A DNA stretch of 64,000 nucleotides from Bacillus sp. NEB1478. GTDB taxonomy: Bacteria > Bacillota > Bacilli > Bacillales > Fictibacillaceae. Where the stretch lies: the NCBI RefSeq assembly GCF_031582965.1, contig NZ_CP134049.1:1364001-1428000 (forward strand), written 5' to 3'. Made by a program: the position numbers and the translations under genes. Position 1 is the stretch's first letter. The number at the start of each line of letters is the position of its first letter. Below the pieces are notes generated by a model that was not told the DNA's origin, did not search any database, and saw only the letters and a list, made by a program, of their open reading frames with translations. This document shows positions 1 to 8,710 of the stretch, piece after piece.

Positions 1-477
1 TCGAAATTAAAAACAAATATAAAAGATGTTCCACAACGAATTGATGCTTTAAATGATCAGATTAAAGAACTTCAAAAAGAAAAGGAATCTCTTGCTTCAA
101 AACTAGGCAATATGGAGGCAGGAAGTCTGGTCGACGAAGTTCAGTCCATTAATGGGGTATCTGTAATTGCGAAAAAAATTAACGCCTCTGACATGAACGG
201 TCTGCGTTCAATCGTGGATGATCTGAAGAACAAGATTCAAAGCGGTATTGTAATCTTAGGGTCAGAAAGCCAAGGGAAAGTGAATATTGTTGCAGGTGTT
301 ACAAAAGATTTAGTTTCAAAAGGGTACCATGCGGGCAATCTAGTTAAAGAAGTCGCTGTACGCTGCGGCGGAGGCGGCGGCGGCCGTCCCGATATGGCAC
401 AAGCAGGCGGAAAAGATCCAGAAAAACTGCAAGAAGGAATAGATTCTGCAATTGAATTGATCAAAACGGTTTCCTAA
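1..477 (+). CDS. alaS: Alanine--tRNA ligase, C-terminal part (5' end outside window)
   Basis: The frame is open from base 1, so this is the last 158 residues of a gene that begins before the window. It matches the C-terminal DHHA1 region of alanyl-tRNA synthetase: an N-terminal coiled-coil stretch rich in Lys/Glu/Gln (residues 1-40), then the glycine-rich signature [15 protein letters not shown] near residues 122-136. This region supports dimerisation and tRNA elbow binding in the family. The synthetase charges tRNA-Ala in the cytoplasm. The following genes yrzL, yrrK and yrzB are the usual Bacillus neighbours of alaS, which supports the call. Confidence 0.95.
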   Translation, partial: SKLKTNIKDVPQRIDALNDQIKELQKEKESLASKLGNMEAGSLVDEVQSINGVSVIAKKINASDMNGLRSIVDDLKNKIQSGIVILGSESQGKVNIVAGVTKDLVSKGYHAGNLVKEVAVRCGGGGGGRPDMAQAGGKDPEKLQEGIDSAIELIKTVS

Positions 478-555
478 GCTTTCCTCTTTCATGTACAATA
501 GAGTTAATAACATATTTGTCCCTTAAGGGAGATCTTCAGAAAGAGGTGTTCGCTA

Positions 556-831
556 ATGAGTTCAATGGATAAAACGATGAAGTTTAACTTCAACGAGGAT
601 GACGCTTATAAAACGAATGTTGAAACAGTCCTGTTTTCTGTTTACGAAGCCCTGCAGGATAAAGGATATAATCCTATTAATCAAATTGTCGGTTATTTAC
701 TTTCAGGTGACCCGGCGTATATTCCTCGCCATAACGATGCGAGAAGCATGATTCGCAAACTCGAGCGGGACGAGCTGATTGAAGAGTTAGTTAAGTCATA
801 CTTGTTAAACCAAAAAGAAGGAAACCGTTAA
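556..831 (+). CDS. yrzL: IreB family regulatory protein (YrzL, UPF0297)
   Basis: A 91-residue acidic cytoplasmic protein with an N-terminal stretch [12 protein letters not shown] and a core containing [21 protein letters not shown], typical of the UPF0297/IreB family. In Enterococcus, IreB is a substrate of the IreK Ser/Thr kinase and a negative regulator of cephalosporin resistance; the Bacillus role is less clear. The usual family length is about 85-90 residues, so it is complete. The start is the ATG preceded by AAGAGGTG. Its stop codon shares one base with the yrrK start (TAATG), so the two genes are translationally coupled in the conserved alaS-yrzL-yrrK-yrzB arrangement. Confidence 0.93.
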   Translation: MSSMDKTMKFNFNEDDAYKTNVETVLFSVYEALQDKGYNPINQIVGYLLSGDPAYIPRHNDARSMIRKLERDELIEELVKSYLLNQKEGNR

Positions 832-1259
832 TGTCAAGAATACTTGGATTGGACGTTGGATCAAAAACGATTGGTGTTGCTGTTTCTGATGGTTTGGGAT
901 GGACAGCACAAGGCGTTGAAACGATCAGAAGGCGTCCGAACCGTCCTGAAGAAGATTTTGTAAGACTAGATGAACTGATTTCAAACTATGAAATCAGCAA
1001 AATTGTTGTTGGGCTCCCGAAAAATATGAACGGTTCGATTGGACCGACTGGAGAGGCTTGCCAAGCTTTCGCGAAAGAAATTGAAAGTAAAACAGGACTT
1101 CCGGTTATCCTATGGGATGAAAGACTGACAACTATGGCAGCAGAGCGTACGCTTATTTCTGCTGATGTGAGCAGGAAGAAACGTAAACAAGTGATCGATA
1201 AGCTGGCAGCATCGATCATTTTGCAAGGGTACATGGATAGCCAGCAAAATCGAAATTGA
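831..1259 (+). CDS. yrrK: Putative Holliday junction resolvase RuvX/YqgF family
   Basis: A 142-residue RNase H-fold protein. The N-terminus [16 protein letters not shown] carries the first catalytic aspartate, GLPKNMNGS follows near residue 62, and LWDERLTT near residue 100 supplies the second acidic residue. YqgF/RuvX proteins act in pre-16S rRNA 5'-end processing and have been proposed as resolvases; both roles are family knowledge, not visible here. The start codon overlaps the yrzL stop by one base and the length is normal for the family. The gene runs directly into yrzB, 15 bases downstream. Confidence 0.93.
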   Translation: MSRILGLDVGSKTIGVAVSDGLGWTAQGVETIRRRPNRPEEDFVRLDELISNYEISKIVVGLPKNMNGSIGPTGEACQAFAKEIESKTGLPVILWDERLTTMAAERTLISADVSRKKRKQVIDKLAASIILQGYMDSQQNRN

Positions 1260-1274
1260 AGAGGTGAGCCACTC

Positions 1275-1574
1275 ATGGCAAAAGAAGAACGCGAACGCAT
1301 TATTATTCCAGATGAGAACGGTGACGAAAATTTATTTGAAGTTTTATTTAAATTTGATGTTGATCAAACAGGAAAATCCTACATGGTAACTATTCCAGTG
1401 TCAGATTCTGAAGATGATGATGACGACGAAGTGGAAGTATTTCCATTCCGTTATGAAGATAAAGGGGAAGAGGATGATGATTTAGCATTATTCCCTTTAG
1501 AAACAGATGAAGAGTGGGACATCGTAGAAGAAATGTTAAATACATTCCAAGATGATGAATTCGAAACTGAATAA
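1275..1574 (+). CDS. yrzB: DUF1292 family acidic protein (YrzB)
   Basis: A 99-residue, strongly acidic protein (runs such as SEDDDDDEVEVFPF and KGEEDDDLALF) matching the YrzB/DUF1292 family that follows yrrK across Firmicutes. No catalytic residues or membrane segments are visible and the function is unknown. The start ATG is preceded by GAGGTGAGCC at a normal distance. It is the last gene of the alaS-yrzL-yrrK-yrzB unit, because a good U-tailed hairpin follows within 12 bases of its stop. Confidence 0.9.
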   Translation: MAKEERERIIIPDENGDENLFEVLFKFDVDQTGKSYMVTIPVSDSEDDDDDEVEVFPFRYEDKGEEDDDLALFPLETDEEWDIVEEMLNTFQDDEFETE

Positions 1575-1585
1575 TCAAAAGAAAG

Positions 1586-1619
1586 AAGCATATCCGATAC
1601 AATTGGGTATGCTTTTTTA
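1586..1619 (+). terminator. Rho-independent terminator after yrzB
   Basis: Ten-base stem (arms 1586-1595 and 1605-1614, AAGCATATCC with GGGTATGCTT, one G-U pair) followed by a T-run. Confidence 0.85.
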
Positions 1620-1709
1620 TTTGTTTTTTTACCTCTCTGGTCAAATTGACAGTGAATAAGCAACATTTTACGAAAAACCCCCTTTTTTAATTCCATTTAA
1701 CTACTAATC

Positions 1710-1738
1710 TCGACAATTTCTGTTAGCAAAAGTATAAT
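1710..1738 (+). promoter_or_regulatory. Sigma-A type promoter of mltG
   Basis: TCGACA, 17-base spacer, perfect TATAAT. The predicted transcript begins about 1745, leaving a very short leader before the mltG ribosome binding site. Confidence 0.75.
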
Positions 1739-1763
1739 AAAGCAGATGGAAGGGGGACCCACA

Positions 1764-2888
1764 ATGATTCATCTCCAGTCATCTGGTGATTACATAAGTA
1801 AAAAACGAAAACGTAAACGAATCATCTTCAGCATAATGACGACATTGTTAGTAGTTATTCTGCTTGCTTCAGGAGGAGCTTATTTTTATTATGACAAAAA
1901 TACCGCACCACTTGATGCAGATAATACCAAAAAAGTTACAGTGAAGATACCGATTGGATCTTCTACAAAAGGGATTGGCAATGAGCTAGAAGATAAAGGA
2001 GTCATCAATAGCGGATTATTTTTCAAATATTACATACGTGCTAAGGGAGAAAGCAATATCCAAGCCGGAATATATGAACTCTCGCCATCAATGAGCCTTA
2101 ATGAAATCATCGATGCTTTAAAAGAAGGAAAGCTATTTAAGAAACCGGAACTCGTCATAACCATTCCAGAAGGCTATAATGTTCCACAAACCGCCAAAGA
2201 AATCAGTGTGACTACAGGATATAAAGAAGCTGATATTCTTAATGTGATGTCTGAAAAAGTTTTCTTAAAAGAATTGCAAAACAAATACAAATTCCTTCCC
2301 GATGATATTTATAATAAAGGATTATATTACCCGCTAGAAGGTTTCCTTTTTCCTGCAACATATGAGTTTGATAAAAAGAAACCAGCTGTAAAAGAGATTA
2401 TTGAAAAAATGGTGGAACAAGCAAATATCGTTATTTCTAAACATGAAAAAGAGATTAATAATAGTGGTTACTCATTATTTCAAGTAATTACGTTATCATC
2501 TATGATTGAAGAAGAGTCTCAAAGAGAACAGGACCGTAAAAAAATTTCAGGGGTATTTCATAACCGGTTAGCACAAAACATGAAATTAGATTCAGATCCG
2601 ACTGTGAAATATGCAAGAAAAGATTTTGACGTTAAAGTTTTATACGCAGATCTGGAATACGATTCCCCATATAATACGTATCGAAATAAAGGAATCCCGA
2701 TTGGGCCTATAACATCACCGGGAGAAAAATCGATATCTGCTGCTTTAAATCCAGTCAAAATGGACGAGCTCTTCTTTTACGCCCGACCTAATGGTGAAGT
2801 CATTTATACAAAAACACTTCAAGAACATAATGCTGTTTACCAAAAATATAAAGACGAATGGAACGTGTGGCAGCAAAAAGAAAGCTAA
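1764..2888 (+). CDS. mltG: Endolytic murein transglycosylase MltG (YceG-like)
   Basis: A 374-residue membrane-anchored protein. A basic N-terminus (KKRKRKR) precedes one transmembrane helix at about residues 20-42; the extracellular part holds the LysM-like and YceG domains. SMIEEESQREQDR near residues 246-258 contains the expected catalytic glutamate (Glu249 by comparison with E. coli MltG), and LDSDPTVKYA plus PIGPITSPG are family motifs. MltG cleaves nascent glycan strands and helps set their length. The ATG at 1764 was chosen over the in-frame ATG at 1746 because GGAAGGGGG lies just upstream of it. The gene has its own promoter and terminator. Confidence 0.93.
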   Translation: MIHLQSSGDYISKKRKRKRIIFSIMTTLLVVILLASGGAYFYYDKNTAPLDADNTKKVTVKIPIGSSTKGIGNELEDKGVINSGLFFKYYIRAKGESNIQAGIYELSPSMSLNEIIDALKEGKLFKKPELVITIPEGYNVPQTAKEISVTTGYKEADILNVMSEKVFLKELQNKYKFLPDDIYNKGLYYPLEGFLFPATYEFDKKKPAVKEIIEKMVEQANIVISKHEKEINNSGYSLFQVITLSSMIEEESQREQDRKKISGVFHNRLAQNMKLDSDPTVKYARKDFDVKVLYADLEYDSPYNTYRNKGIPIGPITSPGEKSISAALNPVKMDELFFYARPNGEVIYTKTLQEHNAVYQKYKDEWNVWQQKES

Positions 2889-2894
2889 TTGTAA

Positions 2895-2936
2895 AAGCCA
2901 GTTCGAAGGATAGGTCCTCTCGAGCTGGCTTTTTTA
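2895..2936 (+). terminator. Rho-independent terminator after mltG
   Basis: AAGCCAGTTCGA pairs with TCGAGCTGGCTT across a short loop and is followed by six T residues. Confidence 0.85.
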
Positions 2937-3063
2937 TAGTAATCATAAAGAGTACACTATGCTGATACTAAACGGCAACAACAAAGTATTCTTTAAATAT
3001 CACATCCTCTCGCCTTCACAAAAAGATTATGTTACAATATACCGGTTAGTGTGAAGGAGGCGT

Positions 3064-3720
3064 GTGACTTTGGTCTCAAATGAAGTAAATCAATATATCG
3101 AAAACTTAATCCAAACGCGCACTCAGCATGTTTTGCAAATTGAGAAATATGCAAAAGAAAATGATGTTCCTATCATGGAATTAACAGGGATGGAAACGTT
3201 ATTAACATATGTCAGGCTAAAGAATCCGAAGCGAATATTAGAAGTAGGAACTGCCATTGGGTATTCTGCGATTCGAATGGCTCTTACTTGTCCAACTGCC
3301 GAAATCATCAGTATTGAAAGAGATGAGGAACGGTACAATATAGCTCAGCAAAATGTAGCTGCCCTGCAGCTGCAGGACAAAATTCACTTATTGCTTGGGG
3401 ACGCGAATGAATTGCAGAGCCAGGTAGAACACTATGCCCCATATGACTTTATTTTTATAGATGCGGCAAAAGGACAATATCAAAACTTCTTTAATCATTA
3501 CTCTTCCATGCTTTCATCAGATGGGATTATTATTACGGATAATGTTCTGTTTAGAGGATACGTGGCAGACGAAAGCGGTTTAGAAAGCAGAAGATTGCGT
3601 TCGCTCGTAAAAAAAATCAGAAGCTTTAACAGCTATCTAATGCAGCATCCGGACTTTCATTCTACGATCTTACCGGTTGGAGATGGAATGATGGTAAGCA
3701 TGCGAAAGAAAACAAAGTAG
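3064..3720 (+). CDS. yrrM: O-methyltransferase family 3 (YrrM / tRNA 5-hydroxyuridine methyltransferase type)
   Basis: A 218-residue class I SAM-dependent methyltransferase. RILEVGTAIGYSAIRMA (about residues 58-74) is the SAM-binding loop, ISIERDEER supplies the acidic residue for the ribose, and YDFIFIDAAKGQYQNF carries the metal-site aspartate of the caffeoyl-CoA O-methyltransferase fold. B. subtilis YrrM (TrmR) methylates 5-hydroxyuridine at the tRNA wobble position, which is the likely role here. The start may be GTG 3064 (only 3 bases from GGAGG) or TTG 3070 (9 bases); the latter spacing is better. The usual neighbours yrrN and yrrO are absent: udk follows directly. Confidence 0.9.
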   Translation: MTLVSNEVNQYIENLIQTRTQHVLQIEKYAKENDVPIMELTGMETLLTYVRLKNPKRILEVGTAIGYSAIRMALTCPTAEIISIERDEERYNIAQQNVAALQLQDKIHLLLGDANELQSQVEHYAPYDFIFIDAAKGQYQNFFNHYSSMLSSDGIIITDNVLFRGYVADESGLESRRLRSLVKKIRSFNSYLMQHPDFHSTILPVGDGMMVSMRKKTK

Positions 3721-3748
3721 GTTCAATTAGTTTGGAGGATTATGAAAG

Positions 3749-4390
3749 ATGTCAAAAAAACCTATTGTGATTGGGGTTGCAGGTGGCTCTGGATCGGGTA
3801 AAACAACAGTAGCGAAAGAAATTTACCGGCAGTTTGCCGATCAATCCATTTTAATTATTGAGCAAGATGCTTATTATAAAGATCAATCAGAAAAGTCAAT
3901 GGATGAACGATTAAACACAAATTATGATCATCCGCTTGCTTTTGATAATGATTTGTTAATACAGCATATTACAGCACTTCAGGCTTATGAATCGATCGAA
4001 AAACCAGTATACGACTATACAGCACATACAAGAAGTGATAAAATTATCCCAGTTGATGCTAAAGATGTAATAATACTGGAAGGTATTTTGATTTTAGAAG
4101 ATGAGCGGTTACGTGACTTAATGGATATCAAATTGTTTGTAGATACAGATGCAGATATTCGGATCATAAGAAGAATGGTTCGCGATATCCGTGATCGTGG
4201 CAGAACGATTGATTCTGTAATCGACCAATACACGTCAGTAGTACGGCCGATGCATAACCAGTTTATTGAACCTACTAAAAGATATGCCGACATTATTATT
4301 CCAGAGGGTGGACAAAACCTGGTGGCAATTGACTTAATGGTTACAAAGATTAAAACTATATTGGAAGACAAAGCTTTATTGAAAAAATGA
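3749..4390 (+). CDS. udk: Uridine kinase
   Basis: A 213-residue P-loop kinase that phosphorylates uridine and cytidine to UMP and CMP in pyrimidine salvage. The Walker A loop GGSGSGKTT is at about residues 11-19; EQDAYYKDQ and YDHPLAFD are nucleoside-binding motifs; [13 protein letters not shown] is the basic lid that binds triphosphate. Length is normal for bacterial Udk. The ATG follows a GGAGG site. It probably shares a transcript with yrrM (28-base gap). A terminator overlaps its stop codon. Its presence means salvage and the reductive uracil degradation genes at 21-33 kb coexist in this genome. Confidence 0.95.
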   Translation: MSKKPIVIGVAGGSGSGKTTVAKEIYRQFADQSILIIEQDAYYKDQSEKSMDERLNTNYDHPLAFDNDLLIQHITALQAYESIEKPVYDYTAHTRSDKIIPVDAKDVIILEGILILEDERLRDLMDIKLFVDTDADIRIIRRMVRDIRDRGRTIDSVIDQYTSVVRPMHNQFIEPTKRYADIIIPEGGQNLVAIDLMVTKIKTILEDKALLKK

Positions 4391-4414
4391 GGGGAATTTA
4401 ATCCTCATTTTTTC
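4382..4414 (+). terminator. Terminator overlapping the udk stop codon
   Basis: AAAAAATGAGG pairs with CCTCATTTTTT across a ten-base loop; the A-rich and T-rich arms make it potentially bidirectional. Confidence 0.75.
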
Positions 4415-4423
4415 AGCATACAT

Positions 4424-4472
4424 GGACAACCTTAGACTTAACAGGATATCCGTCCACTGTTGTCCTATTTTT
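4424..4472 (+). terminator. Second hairpin with T-run upstream of greA
   Basis: GGACAAC (4424-4430) pairs with GTTGTCC (4459-4465), with a GGATATCC palindrome inside the loop, and TATTTTTTAT follows. It may be a backup terminator for udk or part of the greA leader. Confidence 0.4.
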
Positions 4473-4539
4473 TATACATACCCTGCCGGAATTATCATAT
4501 AACGTAACAAGGGTACTGATTATTGAAGGAGTGAAAAAC

Positions 4540-5016
4540 ATGGCAGACGAGAAAAAACACTATATGACATTAGAAGGAAAACAAAAGCTAGAAAACGAAT
4601 TAGAATTTTTAAAAACTGAAAGACGTAAAGAAGTAGTAGAGCGTATTAAGGTAGCTAGAAGTTTTGGTGATCTATCTGAGAACTCTGAGTACGATGCGGC
4701 TAAGGACGAGCAAGCATTTGTGGAAGCACGTATCGTACAATTAGAAAAAATGGTACGTGATTCGGTTATTATCGAAGACAATAAAGACCATTCTGATAAC
4801 GTTTCCATTGGTAAATCTGTTAAATTTCAAGAGCTTCCTGATGGAGACGAAGAAACATATATGATCGTAGGAAGTGCTGAGGCAGATCCGTTCGAAGGAA
4901 AGATTTCAAATGATTCTCCAATGGCTAAAAGCTTATTAGGAAAAAAACCTGGAGACAAAGTTTCAGTCCAAACTCCTGGCGGAGAGATCAGTGTTGTAAT
5001 CATCGAAGTAAAATAA
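4540..5016 (+). CDS. greA: Transcription elongation factor GreA
   Basis: A 158-residue protein with the N-terminal antiparallel coiled coil (residues 10-75, containing [17 protein letters not shown] with the conserved acidic tip) and the C-terminal FKBP-like domain ending [16 protein letters not shown]. GreA enters the RNA polymerase secondary channel and stimulates cleavage of backtracked transcripts. The ATG at 4540 was preferred to GTG 4531 because AAGGAG sits directly against that GTG. In B. subtilis greA also follows udk. Hairpins bracket it on both sides, so it is probably monocistronic. Confidence 0.97.
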   Translation: MADEKKHYMTLEGKQKLENELEFLKTERRKEVVERIKVARSFGDLSENSEYDAAKDEQAFVEARIVQLEKMVRDSVIIEDNKDHSDNVSIGKSVKFQELPDGDEETYMIVGSAEADPFEGKISNDSPMAKSLLGKKPGDKVSVQTPGGEISVVIIEVK

Positions 5017-5024
5017 TGAGTGAA

Positions 5025-5057
5025 AAGAAGGCTTGCATCTTGCAAGTCTTCTTTTTT
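5025..5057 (+). terminator. Rho-independent terminator after greA
   Basis: AGAAGGCTTGCA pairs with TGCAAGTCTTCT (one G-U) around a three-base loop, then a T-run. Confidence 0.85.
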
Positions 5058-5080
5058 AACATTTATTAAAGGCGCTTTTC

Positions 5081-5336
5081 TAAAAGATTGTTGCAACTGG
5101 GGCATTTTTGTATTTTTACACCAATGGCAAGTTGATTGGAGTGCAAGGTTCGTGCCTGCCACCTGAGTATTCTCGTAAGGCATGCGACGAGGAAGCCCGT
5201 TTCGATAGCGTTTGCTTGCAGACGCAGGAGCAAGTACTTTATGTCTTTCAATGTGGCCCACTGCCTGCCCCGCGGAAAGCGAGAAGCCTGAACGGAAATC
5301 AACTGCTTTCAAAAGCAACAAAGATTACAAAAACAC
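5081..5336. repeat. Dispersed non-coding repeat, copy 1 (longest, with imperfect inverted ends)
   Basis: The block between greA and pbpI contains CCCCGCGGAAAGCGAG then ACGGAAATCAACTGC at its right end, and an imperfect inverted version of that end on the left (AGTTGATT at about 5131). Parts of the same element recur at 26281-26424 and 41527-41656. Small open frames through it have no ribosome binding site. It resembles a REP or MITE-like element; similar GC-rich blocks are, to my knowledge, frequent in Bacillus intergenic regions. Confidence 0.6.
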
Positions 5337-5392
5337 CATTTGTTTAAGAAGTTTTAGTTGAGGAGAAAATGTGGTTAGGATGGTGACCACAT

Positions 5393-7150
5393 ATGGTTTC
5401 GCAAAAAAGAATGTTGTTCATATCAGTTGTGTTTTTATCAATAATTCTTTTTTTAATTTACCGTTTGGCTGATATTCAGCTGATTTCTACCAATTCTTTT
5501 TCCAAACATAAAGTAAATCTGATAGAAGAAAGTGTAAATCAGCGTACACATCGTTTTACGATAAATGATGGAAGAGGTTATTTTCTAGATCGGAATGGAG
5601 AGCTTCTTTCGACAGATGTTAGACCGCAAATTGTTGTTTTCCCTAATCTTATAAAGAAAAAATGGCCGATAGCAAAAATAGCGAAGATTGTACAAGTAAA
5701 TACTGGAAATCTGAGCAAGATGATGGCAAAATTATCAAAACCTGGAACACTTCCTATCCGGCATGAAATCACTGTTGAACAGATGAACGAAATCAATGCT
5801 TTAGAAATTCCAGGTTTATATGCACAGTTAGTTACTAGACGAAAACCACTTCCATTCGCAAATCATATTATTGGTGCAGTTGGAGAAGATCCAACATTAA
5901 TCAAACAAAAATATCCGGATAAGCTCGATAAAGGTACAGTTTCGATTACAACAAAAACAGGCAAGAATGGGTTGCAGTATACGTTTGATCCATTTTTAAT
6001 TTCAGAGGGAGAAACGCAGTTTATATATCATGTTGATCGGCAAGGTCACCCTTTGTTTGGGCTTGATGTAAAATACCGGTCGCAAACAAATCCTTTATAT
6101 CCTCTGCATGTCAAAACAACCATTAACAAGAAAATGCAGGAATCAGTGGAAAAGTACATCGATTCATATGGATTGGAAAGTGGCGGAGCTGTTTTGTTGG
6201 ATGTTGAATCGAGTGAGCTTCTCGCTATGGCAAGCAGACCGCTTTTTACAAGTAAAACCGTCTTTAAGCATCCAGATAACATGACGGCACAGCAAATACC
6301 TGGATCTGTTTTTAAAATCGTGACCACCGCTGCTGCTATTGAAAATAATAAGATTCAAAATAATAGACAGTATGACTGTAATTTAAATATCTATGGCAAA
6401 CAGGACGAAAGACAGCTAGGATTGCTGAATTTTGAAGATAGTTTTGCCCGTAGCTGCAACAAAACCTTTGGGGATTTAGCGAATGAGATGACTGCTTCAA
6501 ACCCGGATTGGATAAACGAATATGCCGGAAAATTAGGACTTCTGCAAAAAAACGGGTGGTCTGGAAAAGTGTATCATATCGATCACTTTTCCCATTTTTA
6601 CAATGAAGAGAAAGGACAAGTAATCAGTCTGAAACAAAAGAAGGAAGATTATCAGAGTTCCTTAGCGATTTCTCAAACAGCAATTGGGCAGCTGGACGTT
6701 AAAATTACTCCTTTAGCTGCAGCGAATATGATGGCAACCATTGCAAGAGGAGGACCATGGAAGGAAGTAAAAGCTGCAAAATCCGTTAATTTCGCTAATG
6801 GAACCGAACTAATAAAGTTTAATGATCACGAAGGGGAATCAGATACTCTATCACCCTATACAATGATGAGATTACAAGCACTGCTCGTTGATGTCGTTAA
6901 AGATGAACAAGGAACAGGACATGGGCTGCAGACATTACCGTTTCAAGTTGCTGGAAAGTCAGGAACTGCTCAAAAAGGAACAGAAGCAAATATGAATAAT
7001 AAATGGTTTGCCGGTTACTTTCCTGCGGATCAACCACGCTTCGCCCTTGTTGTTGTGGATTTGAAACACGACCAAACAAACAGAACTCTACCGGTTTTTG
7101 CTAATATTGCAAGAGAAGTTTTGAACATTTCAGATGCTGAAAAACATTAA
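5393..7150 (+). CDS. pbpI: Class B penicillin-binding protein (PbpI / PBP4b type)
   Basis: A 585-residue DD-transpeptidase anchored by an N-terminal helix (residues 7-26), with a dimerisation domain and a C-terminal transpeptidase domain. All three active-site motifs are visible: SVFK (Ser305-Lys308), SCN (354-356) and KSGT (522-525). It crosslinks peptidoglycan stems outside the membrane. Length and position between greA and yrrS match B. subtilis pbpI (yrrR). The start ATG has only a modest AGGATGG site; a five-codon ORF (ATG 5369 to TGA 5386) with a better AGGAG lies just upstream and could couple or damp initiation. Confidence 0.9.
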   Translation: MVSQKRMLFISVVFLSIILFLIYRLADIQLISTNSFSKHKVNLIEESVNQRTHRFTINDGRGYFLDRNGELLSTDVRPQIVVFPNLIKKKWPIAKIAKIVQVNTGNLSKMMAKLSKPGTLPIRHEITVEQMNEINALEIPGLYAQLVTRRKPLPFANHIIGAVGEDPTLIKQKYPDKLDKGTVSITTKTGKNGLQYTFDPFLISEGETQFIYHVDRQGHPLFGLDVKYRSQTNPLYPLHVKTTINKKMQESVEKYIDSYGLESGGAVLLDVESSELLAMASRPLFTSKTVFKHPDNMTAQQIPGSVFKIVTTAAAIENNKIQNNRQYDCNLNIYGKQDERQLGLLNFEDSFARSCNKTFGDLANEMTASNPDWINEYAGKLGLLQKNGWSGKVYHIDHFSHFYNEEKGQVISLKQKKEDYQSSLAISQTAIGQLDVKITPLAAANMMATIARGGPWKEVKAAKSVNFANGTELIKFNDHEGESDTLSPYTMMRLQALLVDVVKDEQGTGHGLQTLPFQVAGKSGTAQKGTEANMNNKWFAGYFPADQPRFALVVVDLKHDQTNRTLPVFANIAREVLNISDAEKH

Positions 7151-7243
7151 TACTATGGATAAAAATAGGGTAAAAGAAATAGGCTCGAACTCTTTAGTCA
7201 TGTTAAAATAAAATTAGCTCATTTTAATGACTGGGAGGAAATC

Positions 7244-7855
7244 ATGAAACGAAACGAAAGATATACAACGAGATCAGAAAAAAGAAAGCAAAATCGTTTT
7301 TTAAACATTGCAATTGGATTAGTAATTTTGTTGATCGCTGCGGTTGCATACAATTTGTTTTCTGGCAGCGATGAAGAAACCGCTTCAAGTTCTGAAACGC
7401 AGCAATCTCAAGAAAACACGGTTAACAAAGAAGATAATTCATCTATTGAGATGGAATCAGATAATGATGAACAGAAGAGTGATGAAAAATCTAAAGAGGA
7501 TGATTCAGAAAACCAATCAGATTCTGAAGAAAATCAAGATGATGCAAATTCTGCTACACCAGAAGGCGGCGGTCCAGAAGGTCCTTGGGAACCAATCGGT
7601 ACTTCTCAAAGCGAACCGCATCAAAAAACATATGATGATCAATCTCAAGACTGGAAAGAGATGGTCAGTGCCCTTTCTTATGCAACCGGCATTCCTGAAG
7701 ATCAAATGACGATATTCTGGTTAGGAAACGGTGGAGGACCTGATTTATCCAAAGGTACGGTTCAATCGAAAATTGACCAGGTAAAATATGATGTTCAGTT
7801 ACAATGGGTTCCTGAAAAAGGCTGGAAACCTACCACTGTAACACCTGCACAATAA
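7244..7855 (+). CDS. yrrS: YrrS family membrane protein (DUF1510)
   Basis: A 203-residue protein with a basic N-terminus, one transmembrane helix (about residues 22-40), a long Ser/Glu/Asp-rich linker (45-120) and a C-terminal globular DUF1510 domain starting near GPWEPIGTSQ. Topology predicts the domain outside the cell. The function is unknown; it follows pbpI in B. subtilis too, so a wall-related role is inferred from context only. GGGAGG precedes the ATG. The acidic linker is highly repetitive and produces a long shadow frame that is not coding. Confidence 0.88.
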   Translation: MKRNERYTTRSEKRKQNRFLNIAIGLVILLIAAVAYNLFSGSDEETASSSETQQSQENTVNKEDNSSIEMESDNDEQKSDEKSKEDDSENQSDSEENQDDANSATPEGGGPEGPWEPIGTSQSEPHQKTYDDQSQDWKEMVSALSYATGIPEDQMTIFWLGNGGGPDLSKGTVQSKIDQVKYDVQLQWVPEKGWKPTTVTPAQ

Positions 7856-7862
7856 ACATGAG

Positions 7863-7894
7863 GACGATTCACGTAAAAGTGAATGGTCTTTTTT
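7863..7894 (+). terminator. Rho-independent terminator after yrrS
   Basis: GACGATTCAC (7863-7872) pairs with GTGAATGGTC (7879-7888) with one mismatch, followed by TTTTTT. Confidence 0.8.
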
Positions 7895-7954
7895 CTTTAA
7901 TTTCAAGATTAAAAGTGCTCTAATAGTGTTAAGTAAAGAAAAAGGAGAAAGCAA

Positions 7955-8710
7955 TTGAAAAAAAGCACATTTGTTTTGGGTATTCTTTTTGTTCTTCTTG
8001 TTCTGAACGGATGCTCAAACAATAATCATTCTAAGAAAGTAATCTATGTTTCTGCAGCATCGAGCTTGAAAAATCCTGTAACGGACTGGAAGCAACAATA
8101 TGAGAAGAAACATCCGAACATTACTGTCAAAGCAAATTACGGAGCATCAGGTGTGCTCGTCAATCAAATTAAGAAAGGGGCGCCAGCTGACTTGTTTTTT
8201 GCGGCACAATCTGCAGACCGGTTTTTATCTGAAGGAGATTCCATAAAACTGATTAAAGAAGGAATTGTCGCATCAAATGAATTAGTATTTGTCGCTAATA
8301 AAAATGTTGATTCACCTGTACAATCTTTAGACGATATCCCATCTAACGTGAAGCTTGGAATAGGAGACCCTAAGCTAGTTCCGGCAGGGTATTATGCAGA
8401 AAAAGCTTTAAATCATACAGATAAAAAGAAAATTAAAGTCATATACGGGCAAAACGCGGTACATTTAAAAGGAATGGTTGAATCAGGGTCCGTAAAATAT
8501 GCACTTATGTATAAGACGGATGCTATGAACAGCAAAAAAATTAATATTTTGAAAACCATACCGCAAACATGGTATCCCGAAATTGAATATCCCGTTTATC
8601 GCTTAAATAGCTCCAATAAAGAAAGCAAAGACTTTTTAAAGTATGTTAAGTCAAAACAAGGGCAACAAATCTTAAAGAAATACAAGTTCAGAGAGAGTGT
8701 TAAGCATTGA
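7955..8710 (+). CDS. modA: Molybdate ABC transporter, substrate-binding lipoprotein
   Basis: A 251-residue extracellular lipoprotein: signal peptide ending in the lipobox LNGC (Cys20), then a type 2 periplasmic-binding fold with VSAASSLKNP and ANYGASGVLVNQIKKGAPADLFFAA, the classic ModA oxyanion-binding segments (Ser and Ala backbone contacts). It captures molybdate or tungstate for import. The start is TTG 7955 behind AAAGGAG. Its stop overlaps the modB start, so the two are translationally coupled. Confidence 0.92.
   Translation: MKKSTFVLGILFVLLVLNGCSNNNHSKKVIYVSAASSLKNPVTDWKQQYEKKHPNITVKANYGASGVLVNQIKKGAPADLFFAAQSADRFLSEGDSIKLIKEGIVASNELVFVANKNVDSPVQSLDDIPSNVKLGIGDPKLVPAGYYAEKALNHTDKKKIKVIYGQNAVHLKGMVESGSVKYALMYKTDAMNSKKINILKTIPQTWYPEIEYPVYRLNSSNKESKDFLKYVKSKQGQQILKKYKFRESVKH

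Noticed and set aside
5108..5347. Open frames on both strands between greA and pbpI
   Set aside because: They run through the dispersed GC-rich repeat, lack ribosome binding sites and do not look like protein families.
7344..7709. 121-codon frame inside yrrS
   Set aside because: Shadow of the repetitive acidic linker of yrrS (Met/Lys-rich translation).
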